DNA of 64,000 bases from JAGOEF01 sp964511665 (GTDB lineage: Bacteria; Bacteroidota; Bacteroidia; Bacteroidales; ML635J-15). The notes under the pieces are model-generated. The model was not told the DNA's origin. It searched no databases and worked only from the letters and a program-made list of their open reading frames with translations. Below, piece after piece: positions 26,586-35,515 of the stretch. Both the position numbers and the translations under genes were made by a program. The number at the start of each line of letters is the position of its first letter. The stretch's first letter is position 1. The stretch covers positions 1 to 64,000 of the forward strand of contig CAZEHA010000005.1 in assembly GCA_964511665.1 (NCBI GenBank), in the 5' to 3' direction.

Positions 26586-27980
26586 TTAAGTTTTTATTAA
26601 GTCAGCAATGTTCGATAAAGAGCCTTCGCCACCTTTGGCATAGTTTTTATAAAACCAGCTTAGAATCAATCTCAAGGTTTCAAGAATTTTTCTTTTTATC
26701 AAGGTAGAAATTCGGTTTGTTGCATACATTTTTCTGAACGATTGCGTGTTTTTCTTGATGCCGTATTTTTCGGGATTCAAATTACAGTCGCTACGCGGTA
26801 GTAGCATGGCTGTTGAAATCATAAAATACGATAAATGTTTTCGTGTTTTTAAGATGAACCCAATCGTTTTGAGAAAATCGAAGATGTTTTCTGTTGGAGC
26901 TCCTACCATTAAGGTGATATTCACATTGATTTCCACATCGTGAGCATCTTTTATGATGCGGATTGATTCTTTAATATTCGCATTTTTATTCATAAAATCG
27001 AGCACTTTTTGGCTCCCGCTTTCGGCCCCAAAACTTAAATCGTAGCATCCGGCCTGCTTCATTTTCAGCAATAATTCTTTCGTAAGCCACTTTTCTAACC
27101 TTGCTTGCGAAAACCATTGTAGTTTGAGGTTTTGCTTAATAATAAGTTCGCAAATTTCATCCATTATTTTTCCTGAAGTAGCTAATATAGAGTCTCCTTT
27201 ATGGAAGAAATTTGTGTTATAAGTTTTGGTTAAGTGCGATAATTCTGCAACTATATTTTGGGGAGATTTTTGACGCGCAGTTTTCCAAAACGGGCTTTCT
27301 TCGCAAAAAGCACATTTATTGTTGCAACCCCTTACAAACGAAGTAGAAAGATACACCCGGGAGCTTAATTTACGGTAGTCATCAATTATATCACCAAAAT
27401 CGGGATATGGAAGCGTATTTACGTCGATTAGTTCACGGTTACCTCCATGCACAAGTTCATCGTTTTCAATCATACAGACCCCTTTGCAGAGCTTAAAATC
27501 GTTTACTAAATCGAGTAAAGTTTCTTCTCCTTCTCCAATTACAACAGCATCTACACCGTTTCTCAAAAATATTTCAGCATTATCGCGATGACATAATGCC
27601 CCTCCAAAAATTATCTTTACATCAGTTTGTTTTTTTATTGCCGAAACCAAAATCATAGCACTGTGTATCGATGCTGCGTTAACCGAAAAGCCAATTATAT
27701 CGGCTTCTGATTTTAGTATTTGCTCAACCAGTGAGTTTATGTGTATTGCGGGAAGCACTATAGCATTAAACAAATCTTTATACAACCAATACTTTAAGCT
27801 TGAGTCTTCCCACAAGTATTTCTTTTCGGAATCAAAGAAGCTTTTTATGTTTAAGTCGATAACCGAAGCCGATTGCGAGTTTTGCGTAAGATATGCTTTA
27901 AGAGAACAAACACCCAATGGCATGGTAAACGATTTACAAATAGTTGACCCCGAAGGCGGATTTATTAGGAGTGTTCGCAT
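26586..27980 (-). CDS. B12-binding-type radical SAM enzyme 4
   Basis: This 464-residue protein has LLINPPSG at 4-11, IIGFSVNAASIHSA at 95-108, IIFGGALCH at 123-131 and a VIGEGEETL motif at 147-155, marking the B12-binding-type domain. His is present in the last strand, but the D-x-H-x-x-G motif is not. The core motif is C219, C223, C226 (C-N-N-K-C-A-F-C), and FGAESGSQKVLDF near 307-319 is the usual SAM-radical barrel strand. The start ATG overlaps the stop of the upstream membrane-protein gene by 1 nt (TAATG), so the two are translationally coupled. Substrate unknown. Confidence 0.85.
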   Translation of the reverse strand: MRTLLINPPSGSTICKSFTMPLGVCSLKAYLTQNSQSASVIDLNIKSFFDSEKKYLWEDSSLKYWLYKDLFNAIVLPAIHINSLVEQILKSEADIIGFSVNAASIHSAMILVSAIKKQTDVKIIFGGALCHRDNAEIFLRNGVDAVVIGEGEETLLDLVNDFKLCKGVCMIENDELVHGGNRELIDVNTLPYPDFGDIIDDYRKLSSRVYLSTSFVRGCNNKCAFCEESPFWKTARQKSPQNIVAELSHLTKTYNTNFFHKGDSILATSGKIMDEICELIIKQNLKLQWFSQARLEKWLTKELLLKMKQAGCYDLSFGAESGSQKVLDFMNKNANIKESIRIIKDAHDVEINVNITLMVGAPTENIFDFLKTIGFILKTRKHLSYFMISTAMLLPRSDCNLNPEKYGIKKNTQSFRKMYATNRISTLIKRKILETLRLILSWFYKNYAKGGEGSLSNIADLIKT

Positions 27981-28564
27981 TATTCACATTTGGTTGTAGA
28001 CTCAATACTGCCTTTTTTGTCGGCAAAAACGTTCCATAATTTGTTCAGCCCTTTCGCTAAAAAAATATTCGTGCAAATTGCAAGTAAAAAGAAAATATAT
28101 GCAAAAAACTGATATTGCTGAATGTCTTTATTGTATGTAAAAGAGCTATAAAATTGATTGATATGATCGTTTGTGAAAATGCCGGCACGCATATTTACAA
28201 TTATAAAATCGACTATAGGGTAAAACAGGTTTAAAATGGCAATCATTAAAAATGAAATTGCTGTTGAAGCATATTTGTTGAAACTCTTTTTGAAAAGTTT
28301 CCTGAATACAAATTTGTTCAAATGTGTAATCGAAAAAAAGTATATGGCCGCCAGACAGATAATGGCAATCGGGTAATGAATAATTGGAATATGAATGGCT
28401 GTGGTATAAGTAATTTGACCCTGAGTATTGTCGAGCCATATAAACAGACTGCCTACAACGAAGCCTGAAATTAACAGTGCTGTATTTGTTGTTGTTTTTT
28501 TTACTATCGAAATCGATATGAGCAACAGCCAAATTAATATGAGAATAATTTCGATTTCAATCAT
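27980..28564 (-). CDS. Multi-pass membrane protein, unknown
   Basis: This 194-residue protein is almost wholly hydrophobic, with six likely membrane helices (about 3-20, 30-47, 59-78, 98-125, 150-170 and a weaker one) and a short polar tail. It has no motif I recognise. It is bracketed by tight junctions: 4 nt after the HpnH-like radical SAM gene and a TAATG overlap with the B12-type gene downstream. That placement makes it a probable member of the pathway, perhaps a membrane anchor, carrier or small integral enzyme. The His in HIPIIHYP near 58-65 and Asp in the helices could be functional, but this is speculation. Confidence 0.75.
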   Translation of the reverse strand: MIEIEIILILIWLLLISISIVKKTTTNTALLISGFVVGSLFIWLDNTQGQITYTTAIHIPIIHYPIAIICLAAIYFFSITHLNKFVFRKLFKKSFNKYASTAISFLMIAILNLFYPIVDFIIVNMRAGIFTNDHINQFYSSFTYNKDIQQYQFFAYIFFLLAICTNIFLAKGLNKLWNVFADKKGSIESTTKCE

Positions 28565-28568
28565 TTTT

Positions 28569-29468
28569 CTACTTTTTTCTCCGGTAAAGTGTGTTCAACG
28601 GAGCAATATTAGCTCCCGAAAAGTATCCACAATACGAGCAGTTCATGCTTAGGCATGCATTGCGTTCTTCCATAATCGAATTATAGTGTTTTACCTTATC
28701 GCGCCAGTAGCATTTTTCGTTGTGATTGCCGCTTGCATACCAATTTATAACAAACTTATTTACTTTTAATAGTTTAGGGAATTGTTCTTTTGCCTGCTGT
28801 ATTGCTTTTATAATTTGATGCCGTGTGTTGTTGTCAAAATACAAACTGTCCGATTCCGAAAAGGGTGTATACAGCGAAAATACTAACGAATCGATTTTGT
28901 TCTTTATGGCAAACTCGGCTACTTCGTTAATCATGGTGTAATTTTTACCGTTCAGGGTCATAAGTATTACCACCCGCTTGTCGTTGTAATAGTGTTGCGA
29001 TATTTTTTCAAGAATCCGGCTGCTACGATACGTATTATTGTATTCATCGTTGCCGTCGATAGAGATAAATATTCTGTGATTGATATGTTCCGGAATTTTA
29101 ATTTGTCCGTTCGAACAAATATCAATGTATGGGAATAATGTATTGGCTTTTTCAATAACATCTTGTCGCAATGCCGGTTCGCCGCCTACCAAACACAAAC
29201 GTCGTATGCCCGATTTATAAAGGGCGATTAGTTTTTCTTCCCATTCTTCGATGCTTAATTCTATTTCGGGGATAAAATCGGGATTTTTAAAGTAGAAACA
29301 ATGGCTACACCTAAGGTTACATTGGTTGGTTACATCAATTTCGGCAATATAGGCTTTGTTGCAAAATTTGTTTTTTAGCTCCAGGTAGCTTACGTGCAGC
29401 AGTCGCCCAAGGCTTATGCCATAGTTTTTGCTCCACAAATACACCGGATTTTTAAATTGTGCAAGCAT
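28569..29468 (-). CDS. HpnH-like radical SAM protein
   Basis: This 299-residue protein starts with a short amphipathic segment and has the radical SAM motif C50, C54, C57 (C-N-L-R-C-S-H-C) and VGGEPAL at 94-100. The C-terminus has C253 (C-Y-W-R-D-K), then C272, C277 and C280 followed by G-Y-F-S-G-A. This tail resembles that of HpnH, which joins a 5'-deoxyadenosyl radical to hopene, where a CxxC...CGY(F/E) pattern also ends the protein. Similarity is distant and read by eye. It sits 5 nt after a UbiA gene and 4 nt before a small membrane protein gene, which supports an isoprenoid or lipid substrate. Confidence 0.75.
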   Translation of the reverse strand: MLAQFKNPVYLWSKNYGISLGRLLHVSYLELKNKFCNKAYIAEIDVTNQCNLRCSHCFYFKNPDFIPEIELSIEEWEEKLIALYKSGIRRLCLVGGEPALRQDVIEKANTLFPYIDICSNGQIKIPEHINHRIFISIDGNDEYNNTYRSSRILEKISQHYYNDKRVVILMTLNGKNYTMINEVAEFAIKNKIDSLVFSLYTPFSESDSLYFDNNTRHQIIKAIQQAKEQFPKLLKVNKFVINWYASGNHNEKCYWRDKVKHYNSIMEERNACLSMNCSYCGYFSGANIAPLNTLYRRKK

Positions 29469-29473
29469 AACGG

Positions 29474-30331
29474 TTAATTTAAAAATAATATATCGATGCT
29501 TACTATCAATCCGCCAACAAAGTAGGTGATGCGATAGAGCAATCGGTATAAAAGCCTTTTTGCACTATGGGTTTCGATGTTGCGACCAACAAAAAAATAC
29601 AGTATCAGATGAATCTGGAATGCGAATGCGAATACCAGCATCTGAAACGTATCAACCAGACCCATCAACTTCAATGCAACCACATACATCGATGCACTTG
29701 CAAAAATGAGAAACGAAAACATTTTAGTGCTTGCAATGCCCCATTTCACGGTGCTGGTTTTTATTTTATTCGATTTGTCAACTTCGTAGTCAATAATTTC
29801 GTGATGCAGGTGCCCGCCCGTAATGAGCAAAGCAAAATATACCGATAGCAGCAGCGACTCAGCCGAAAGCGGCTGAAAAAACATATAGGCAAAGTTGAAT
29901 TGAGCTATGGCAACCAATACATGAAGAATGCTGCCAACCACAGGCAAATGCTTGCCAAAGCCGGGTAGTGCATATAGAAACCACAATGCAAAAACAGCAA
30001 AATGTAAGAATAGCGATTCGGGGTTAAGTAAAAAACAAATTACAAACGATACGATATAGAACAGCAGACTTGTTATGGTGAAAAACGGTTTTTTGAAACC
30101 ATGCAGGGCTTCGAGACGTTGGTTGTTTTTGTCGTCGTTCCAACCCAGTAACGAATTGGCCGAATATACCGAAAGCATCAGTAAATACGAAGCTGCCGAG
30201 ACCCACATAAGCCCGGCCCAATCGATGTATGCTGTTTGTTGCAATGCAAAAACAGCCCCGACAATAATAAAACCGGTCATCAACAGGGCTTCGGCAAGTC
30301 GAAGGGCTTTAGCTATCTTCAAAATTTTCAT
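29474..30331 (-). CDS. UbiA-like prenyltransferase with altered first motif
   Basis: This 285-residue membrane protein has about eight helices. The second Asp motif is intact (H-H-E-I-I-D-Y-E-V-D-K, D181 and D185), but the first reads N-D-D-K-N-N at 65-70 where N-D-x-x-D-x-x-x-D is expected, so one or more metal-binding Asp residues are replaced. It may still act with a changed donor or geometry, or have lost activity. Length is normal for UbiA. Its start overlaps the stop of the GT-C-like gene by ATGA, and the HpnH-like gene follows 5 nt later, giving a tight lipid-type subcluster. Confidence 0.78.
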   Translation of the reverse strand: MKILKIAKALRLAEALLMTGFIIVGAVFALQQTAYIDWAGLMWVSAASYLLMLSVYSANSLLGWNDDKNNQRLEALHGFKKPFFTITSLLFYIVSFVICFLLNPESLFLHFAVFALWFLYALPGFGKHLPVVGSILHVLVAIAQFNFAYMFFQPLSAESLLLSVYFALLITGGHLHHEIIDYEVDKSNKIKTSTVKWGIASTKMFSFLIFASASMYVVALKLMGLVDTFQMLVFAFAFQIHLILYFFVGRNIETHSAKRLLYRLLYRITYFVGGLIVSIDILFLN

Positions 30332-32076
30332 TCAGCTGTAGTATTACCATTCTCAAAATTTGCACATTCAAAGATAATGTATTCGTCGGTTTCTTCAACA
30401 AGCTTGAGCAGTGCATTGTTGTGTAGCGAAATTTGTGATTCGTCGCGCCGGTCGAGAACCATGTTTCTATATATTATAATATGTGTTGTGCCTTGTTTCA
30501 TTAACTCTTTCATACATTCCTCGTTCTGAATTTGATCGATACATTGTTGTGCTTCTATTCGGCTTTTCGGGAAGTAACCGTGAACACCATTCAACATGTT
30601 GCGATTAAAATAGGTTTGATGATTCATGTAAATCAGTTCACGGTTGTAGCAAAACATCCCGTGTTCTTCACCAAAAATACGATTCGAAGGTAAGCATAAT
30701 AGCACCGCTTTTTCGTTGGTATTGGTTTTAATCGAATGTGTCAGTTGGGGCGATGGTGCAATATATGCAGCTTCGAATCCTGAGCTTAACTCCAGACCAT
30801 GGTGCAGTTTTATTTCTGTTTTTATTCTATTATAATCGGAAAGCGGGAAAGGATACGGCATGTTTTCGGCAATATGAATAATTGCAATTAAAACGATGAG
30901 TAAGAGTTGTTGTTTTTTTCTTATTGTTTTCAATACTTCGCTCAAGCCTACAATTGCAATTACCGACATAGCCATCACCGAAATAAAGTAAGCCCGATAA
31001 GGAAGTCTGATAATTTCAAAAAACGTTATCTGAGAACTCAATATTTTGTATGGATAACTTGAAAATATAAAACCCAATGCAGCCACAACAATCCATGGCA
31101 TTAGTTTTTTGTAATATTTTATCGAAAAGAATATGCCCATGCTCATAAACAGAGTTCCTACAAAAGCCGATTTTCGCATTTCGAAAAACGAAAACATTAC
31201 ATCAACTTCTTTAAATTCTGATGCGTAAATACTATTGTTAGGCATTACCCTGAAAAAGTCGCTTAACGTTAAATAGGCATTCGAAATTATACTGTTCCAG
31301 CTTCCAAATTCGGGTATGTAGGCTTGAGTATGCGTTTTTGCCAGCCAATACAAAATAACAAAGGGTATTAGTGTCACTACATAAATACCAAAGTTTATTG
31401 CTGTTTCAATAAGTTTTTTTCTATTTATTTTTTGAAATAAGTTGGTGGCATAAATAAAGAATACTGTAAAAACCAAAGTGCCGTAAACAAACACATATAT
31501 CGAGAAATATATTTGTAATGCCGATATTACCGAAGCCAGATACAGCAAGTGTATTTTGCCCTGCTCTTTGTATCGCAACAATAAAACTACCGAAATAGCT
31601 GTGAAAAAATAGAAGAACACATGGGCATCGTCAATATTTACAAAAGCAAAGTTTGTAAATGCAAATATAATTCCTCCTAATACTGAAATGAAGAATTTTT
31701 TAGTGTAATGATGGGTCAAAGCAAATACACCCAAACTGTTTAAGCTAAAAATAGTTACAACATAAAAGTACCAGCTAAAAACATCGTTGCAGCCTAATAG
31801 TTTAAAAAAATTGAACACAAACAACAGGCCTATGGCACTTTCGCCCCACTGCAGCATATTTGTTTCGGGGAAAAGCGACGATGTGAGTAACTCGCCCCAA
31901 AACACTGAGTGTACATAATTTCCGAAAAAATTTGCCGAAGCTATGGTAAGCAGTGCATCGCAGGTACCTCCAATAGTTTTGTTAATAGCGAAAGGTAGAA
32001 ATAACAATAAGAAAGCCGAAGCAAAAATCAAGAATGCCAATAATGCAGGTCGCAATATTTTTGTTTTGGCTTTCAC
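30328..32076 (-). CDS. Large membrane protein, GT-C/YfhO-like
   Basis: This 582-residue protein begins at GTG 32076 (no nearby ATG). It has about eleven membrane helices over residues 10-420 and then a soluble C-terminal region of about 150 residues with VHGYFPKSRIEAQQ and THIIIYRNMVLDRR. A long first loop follows helix 1, and an acidic pair (NIDDAH near 147-152) falls in a loop, as in YfhO-type and other GT-C glycosyltransferases that use lipid-phosphate sugars. It probably works on the outer face of the inner membrane. It lies 3 nt after a small membrane protein and overlaps the UbiA-like gene. The family call is by general shape and not firm. Confidence 0.68.
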   Translation of the reverse strand: MKAKTKILRPALLAFLIFASAFLLLFLPFAINKTIGGTCDALLTIASANFFGNYVHSVFWGELLTSSLFPETNMLQWGESAIGLLFVFNFFKLLGCNDVFSWYFYVVTIFSLNSLGVFALTHHYTKKFFISVLGGIIFAFTNFAFVNIDDAHVFFYFFTAISVVLLLRYKEQGKIHLLYLASVISALQIYFSIYVFVYGTLVFTVFFIYATNLFQKINRKKLIETAINFGIYVVTLIPFVILYWLAKTHTQAYIPEFGSWNSIISNAYLTLSDFFRVMPNNSIYASEFKEVDVMFSFFEMRKSAFVGTLFMSMGIFFSIKYYKKLMPWIVVAALGFIFSSYPYKILSSQITFFEIIRLPYRAYFISVMAMSVIAIVGLSEVLKTIRKKQQLLLIVLIAIIHIAENMPYPFPLSDYNRIKTEIKLHHGLELSSGFEAAYIAPSPQLTHSIKTNTNEKAVLLCLPSNRIFGEEHGMFCYNRELIYMNHQTYFNRNMLNGVHGYFPKSRIEAQQCIDQIQNEECMKELMKQGTTHIIIYRNMVLDRRDESQISLHNNALLKLVEETDEYIIFECANFENGNTTAE

Positions 32077-32079
32077 GGT

Positions 32080-32733
32080 TTAGCAACTTGTTATTATTAT
32101 AAGAATGAACCATAGTAACCCAAACAACGCTATCTGAAAAATGGGTTTTTTCGATTTCGATATTAACTCTCTAAGGCTTACGCTTTGTGTTATTTTTTTT
32201 GCCAAATATCTTCGGCTTTCGTTTTTAAGGGCAAGTACAAACAATACTCCTACAAGTATCAAAAAGCATATAATTATCAATATGTAATTATTCATTGCTT
32301 TTTCGAATGGCAGGTTCGAACAGAAAACATACGATATTTTTTTAACCCGATTGTTAGCCGTTCTATAGGGAATTTCTATCACGATTTTATTATCGGTTTT
32401 GCTTATGTTTTTTGTGTTAATACGAAATTCTTCTCCATTTACAATGTACTCCAGATGATGTATGTTCAACGAATCGGTTTTCAATTCAACACACATTTTA
32501 CGAGCATAAATATTTCTTGTTTTCCATAGCCCGTTACCATGTTGGTGTATTTTGATTTGTTTATTGAATGGTGTGATAAAAACTAGTTCGCCGGTAGAGT
32601 TGTTTTTTACATGAATTTCCATATCTTCATAAACCCCCACTCGTGATAAATATAATGAGGTAAAGGCTATGAACATAGCTAAGACACAGGCATACACCCA
32701 TAATATTTTACTATTAAATTTCAAAAAATCCAT
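32080..32733 (-). CDS. Membrane protein with periplasmic domain, unknown
   Basis: This 217-residue protein has a membrane helix near 11-29, a soluble beta-rich stretch of about 110 residues (about 30-140, with an Asn/Thr/Lys-rich composition), a second helix near 145-165 and a third at the C-terminus (190-215) ending in Cys. I do not recognise the family. The layout suggests an accessory subunit for the adjoining GT-C-like membrane protein, whose GTG start is 3 nt downstream. The gap to the upstream B12-type gene is 26 nt. Confidence 0.72.
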   Translation of the reverse strand: MDFLKFNSKILWVYACVLAMFIAFTSLYLSRVGVYEDMEIHVKNNSTGELVFITPFNKQIKIHQHGNGLWKTRNIYARKMCVELKTDSLNIHHLEYIVNGEEFRINTKNISKTDNKIVIEIPYRTANNRVKKISYVFCSNLPFEKAMNNYILIIICFLILVGVLFVLALKNESRRYLAKKITQSVSLRELISKSKKPIFQIALFGLLWFILIIITSC

Positions 32734-32759
32734 TATTTCTTTTACACCTATATGTGTTG

Positions 32760-34106
32760 TTATTTTAAAAATAGTTTAACAAAAAACCGAAATATTTTCA
32801 TGTGCCAATAGCCTCTGACATTGCTGTAATTATTTATTGCCCAAAGGTATAGGTATGTGGTGCTTTTTAAACTCTTTGTGCTTAATAGTGTTCTAATAAA
32901 GCGTTTCAGCGTGTTTTTCTGATTATAATAGTAAGTGTTGGTTTTTATAAAAAACTCGTTGAGTTCTTCGGGGCTGAAATTGTTGGGTGTAAATACCGAA
33001 TTTGTAAAATTGTATTGTTCCCAGTCGGTAGGGTAGTTGTTTTTTATTATTCTGTTTTCGTCTTGCAGCTTAAAAAATATTTGGCTACCCGGAATGGGAG
33101 TTAATAAGAATATTACATACCAGTCTATACCCGACTTTTCAATTCTTTCCATTCTTCGGTACATTTCATCAATGCTTTGGTCGGTATCGAATCCGAAAAT
33201 AAGAAAGCCCATAACACTAATTTTGTAGCTGTGAATTATTTTCAGGCAGTCTTTTAAGCTTAGGTCGCCGAGAACTCGCTTATTTATGGGTTTTTTTATT
33301 GAGACTAAGGTGTCGATTTGGTCGGTTTCTATTCCTATGTAAAGAATAACACATCCGCTTTTTTGAAACATTTCGAGCAAATCGGGATGTTTAACGATAT
33401 CGAGAGTGCAGAATGCCGCCCATTTTTTTTCGAATTTAATCAGTGCTTCAAGAATGATTTTTATTCGTTCTTTATCGCCAAAGTTCCCGATAAAGTTGTC
33501 GTCGGTAAAAAAAACAACCTTTTTATCGATGCATTCTAAATCTTTAACAATGTCGTCTATGGGTCTGGTATGCCTTCTGTTACGATACAGAGCATGAATA
33601 GAACAATAATCGCATGAGCCTGTGCAGCCGCGGCTTGTTTCAATACTTGCAGCACCATACGCGTATTTCTCGAAAATGCTTCTTTTGGGGGCAACAATAT
33701 GTCTGTTTCTATAATCAAGATTTTCGTAAATCTTTTTTAGAGAATTGTTTTCGAAATCGTTAAGCAAGGTATTCCATACCCCTTCGGCATCGCCCACCAC
33801 AACGCTTGTAAAGTAATTTGTGGCTTCATTGGGAATGTACGAAACATGAATTCCACCAATTATTGTGGGTATCCCATTTTTATTGTACTGTTCTGCAATA
33901 TTATAAGCGCGGTTAATAGCAGATGTTGATGAGGTAAGTGCAACCAAATCGCATTCACGATAGGTGAAGGGTTCAAAATTCTCATCGATAAATTCAATTT
34001 CGTAAGTGTTGGGTGTAAGTGCTGCTAAAACGCCCAAAACCAGAGGTTCATTAAATGTAAAGCTTGCAAAACCCGATTTTGGATTAATCAGTAATATCTT
34101 TTTCAT
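32760..34106 (-). CDS. B12-binding-type radical SAM enzyme 5
   Basis: The protein has 448 residues from the ATG at 34106 (GTG 34109 also open). It belongs to the same paralogue group as the 12978, 14392 and 35516 products: LLINPKSG, DENFEPF at 42-48, IIGGIHVSY at 83-91, then the core motif C161, C165, C168 (C-T-G-S-C-D-Y-C) and FFTDDNFIGN near 203-212, very like HpnP-type methylases, and a D-W-E-Q-Y-N segment near the end. The start lies 23 nt inside the ABC ATPase gene, so the two are translationally coupled. No D-x-H-x-x-G motif. Confidence 0.85.
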   Translation of the reverse strand: MKKILLINPKSGFASFTFNEPLVLGVLAALTPNTYEIEFIDENFEPFTYRECDLVALTSSTSAINRAYNIAEQYNKNGIPTIIGGIHVSYIPNEATNYFTSVVVGDAEGVWNTLLNDFENNSLKKIYENLDYRNRHIVAPKRSIFEKYAYGAASIETSRGCTGSCDYCSIHALYRNRRHTRPIDDIVKDLECIDKKVVFFTDDNFIGNFGDKERIKIILEALIKFEKKWAAFCTLDIVKHPDLLEMFQKSGCVILYIGIETDQIDTLVSIKKPINKRVLGDLSLKDCLKIIHSYKISVMGFLIFGFDTDQSIDEMYRRMERIEKSGIDWYVIFLLTPIPGSQIFFKLQDENRIIKNNYPTDWEQYNFTNSVFTPNNFSPEELNEFFIKTNTYYYNQKNTLKRFIRTLLSTKSLKSTTYLYLWAINNYSNVRGYWHMKIFRFFVKLFLK

Positions 34107-35454
34107 CACTCTTATTTGTTCTGTTAACTTCCCAGTTCATTTGTACCGGCTTTAGCGGAAGATTATAGTTTTTTGATAATGCCGCAAAACCGCTGTCCGC
34201 TTCAATATTCACGGGTTCTATTTTCAGATTCAGGGTGTTGGCATCGAAACAGATTACTGTGCCGTCGTTGCGATATAATCCAAATCCAACTGAGATAATG
34301 CTATGGTTGAAAAAGTGCTTCTCGATATGCATCTTCACGTGATACCTTCCGCTTTCGGTGTATTTATCGGGAATCAGGGTCGAATTGCCAAGGTGGTTTC
34401 CCAAAAACATGTGATGCATATTCGATACAATAAAACCTATGTCGTAAAAATCGTTGTTCGAGTATTTGTCGTATTCAATATTGATGCTGAAATTGTGTTC
34501 GGTGCTTATCGTATTGCTTCCGGGCAGGCTTTCGTTCAAGATGTACATCTTTCGTATTCTCACGAAATCATCGCCGGGAGCCGATTCAGCGTCGGGCCAT
34601 TCGCGCAGTAATTGATTGATGAACACATAATCGCTTAGCGATTCGGCTTGGCTATTGCCATTAACGGGTAGGCTTGTTTGTGTTGATTCGGCAATCGATT
34701 TTTCGAAATATTTCACCACCAGGCTACTATCGGCAAAGTCGGTAAGTTGACCTTTGTCGAGAACCATAACCTTGGAACACAACATCGAAATGTCGTTGAT
34801 GTTGTGGCTTACTATCAGAATCGTTTTGTTGGAACGGGCCAACTGAATAATTTTCTCGTAGCATTTTATTTGAAACGCATAATCGCCTACCGAAAGGGCT
34901 TCGTCGAACAGCATAATGTCGGCGTCGATATTAGCCGCCACCGCAAAGGCCAGACGCACATACATGCCGCTTGAATAATGTTTTACCGGTGTTTCGATAA
35001 ATTTGTGTATCCCTGCAAAATCTACAATAGCATCAAATTTATGATCGATAGTTTTTCGAGGTATTCCTTGCATTATACCACTTAAATACACATTTTCGCG
35101 CCCCGACAGTTCGGGGTGAAAACCGGTGCCAATTTCGAGTACCGATGCCACTGAACCATTTATGCGTACGGTGCCACTACTGGGCTCGGTAACCTGACTC
35201 AGTATTTTTAGCAAGGTACTTTTCCCGGCACCGTTTTTTCCTATTATGCCAATCGTTTCTCCTTTTTGTATCGAGAAACTGATGTTCGAAAGGGCATAAA
35301 ACTCCCTTGTGGGCGATTGTAATTTCCCCTCGGTTTTTCTTATTAATTGTTTCAGGCGTTCACCAATGCTTATTGCTGATTGCTGTTCGCTCAACGAGTA
35401 TTTTTTATACAGATTTTCAACTTCAATGGCAATATTGGTATCTGACTTTTGCAT
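34084..35454 (-). CDS. Wzt-like ABC transporter ATPase
   Basis: The protein has 456 residues from the ATG at 35454. Walker A is G-K-N-G-A-G-K-S-T at 72-80, the signature is Y-S-S-G-M at 160-164 (the usual Wzt/TagH form), and Walker B is I-M-L-F-D-E-A-L at 180-187. After the nucleotide-binding domain a C-terminal extension of about 190 beta-rich residues (about 265-456) resembles the Wzt carbohydrate-binding domain that recognises the capped non-reducing end of an O-antigen. It should power export of a polysaccharide or glycolipid, but no Wzm-type permease is present in the window. Two B12-type radical SAM genes flank it. Confidence 0.88.
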   Translation of the reverse strand: MQKSDTNIAIEVENLYKKYSLSEQQSAISIGERLKQLIRKTEGKLQSPTREFYALSNISFSIQKGETIGIIGKNGAGKSTLLKILSQVTEPSSGTVRINGSVASVLEIGTGFHPELSGRENVYLSGIMQGIPRKTIDHKFDAIVDFAGIHKFIETPVKHYSSGMYVRLAFAVAANIDADIMLFDEALSVGDYAFQIKCYEKIIQLARSNKTILIVSHNINDISMLCSKVMVLDKGQLTDFADSSLVVKYFEKSIAESTQTSLPVNGNSQAESLSDYVFINQLLREWPDAESAPGDDFVRIRKMYILNESLPGSNTISTEHNFSINIEYDKYSNNDFYDIGFIVSNMHHMFLGNHLGNSTLIPDKYTESGRYHVKMHIEKHFFNHSIISVGFGLYRNDGTVICFDANTLNLKIEPVNIEADSGFAALSKNYNLPLKPVQMNWEVNRTNKSDEKDITD

Positions 35455-35515
35455 CAACTTAGCTCGCTGTTATTAATTCTCCAAAATAATCAAATATTAC
35501 AATATGAAATAAGTT

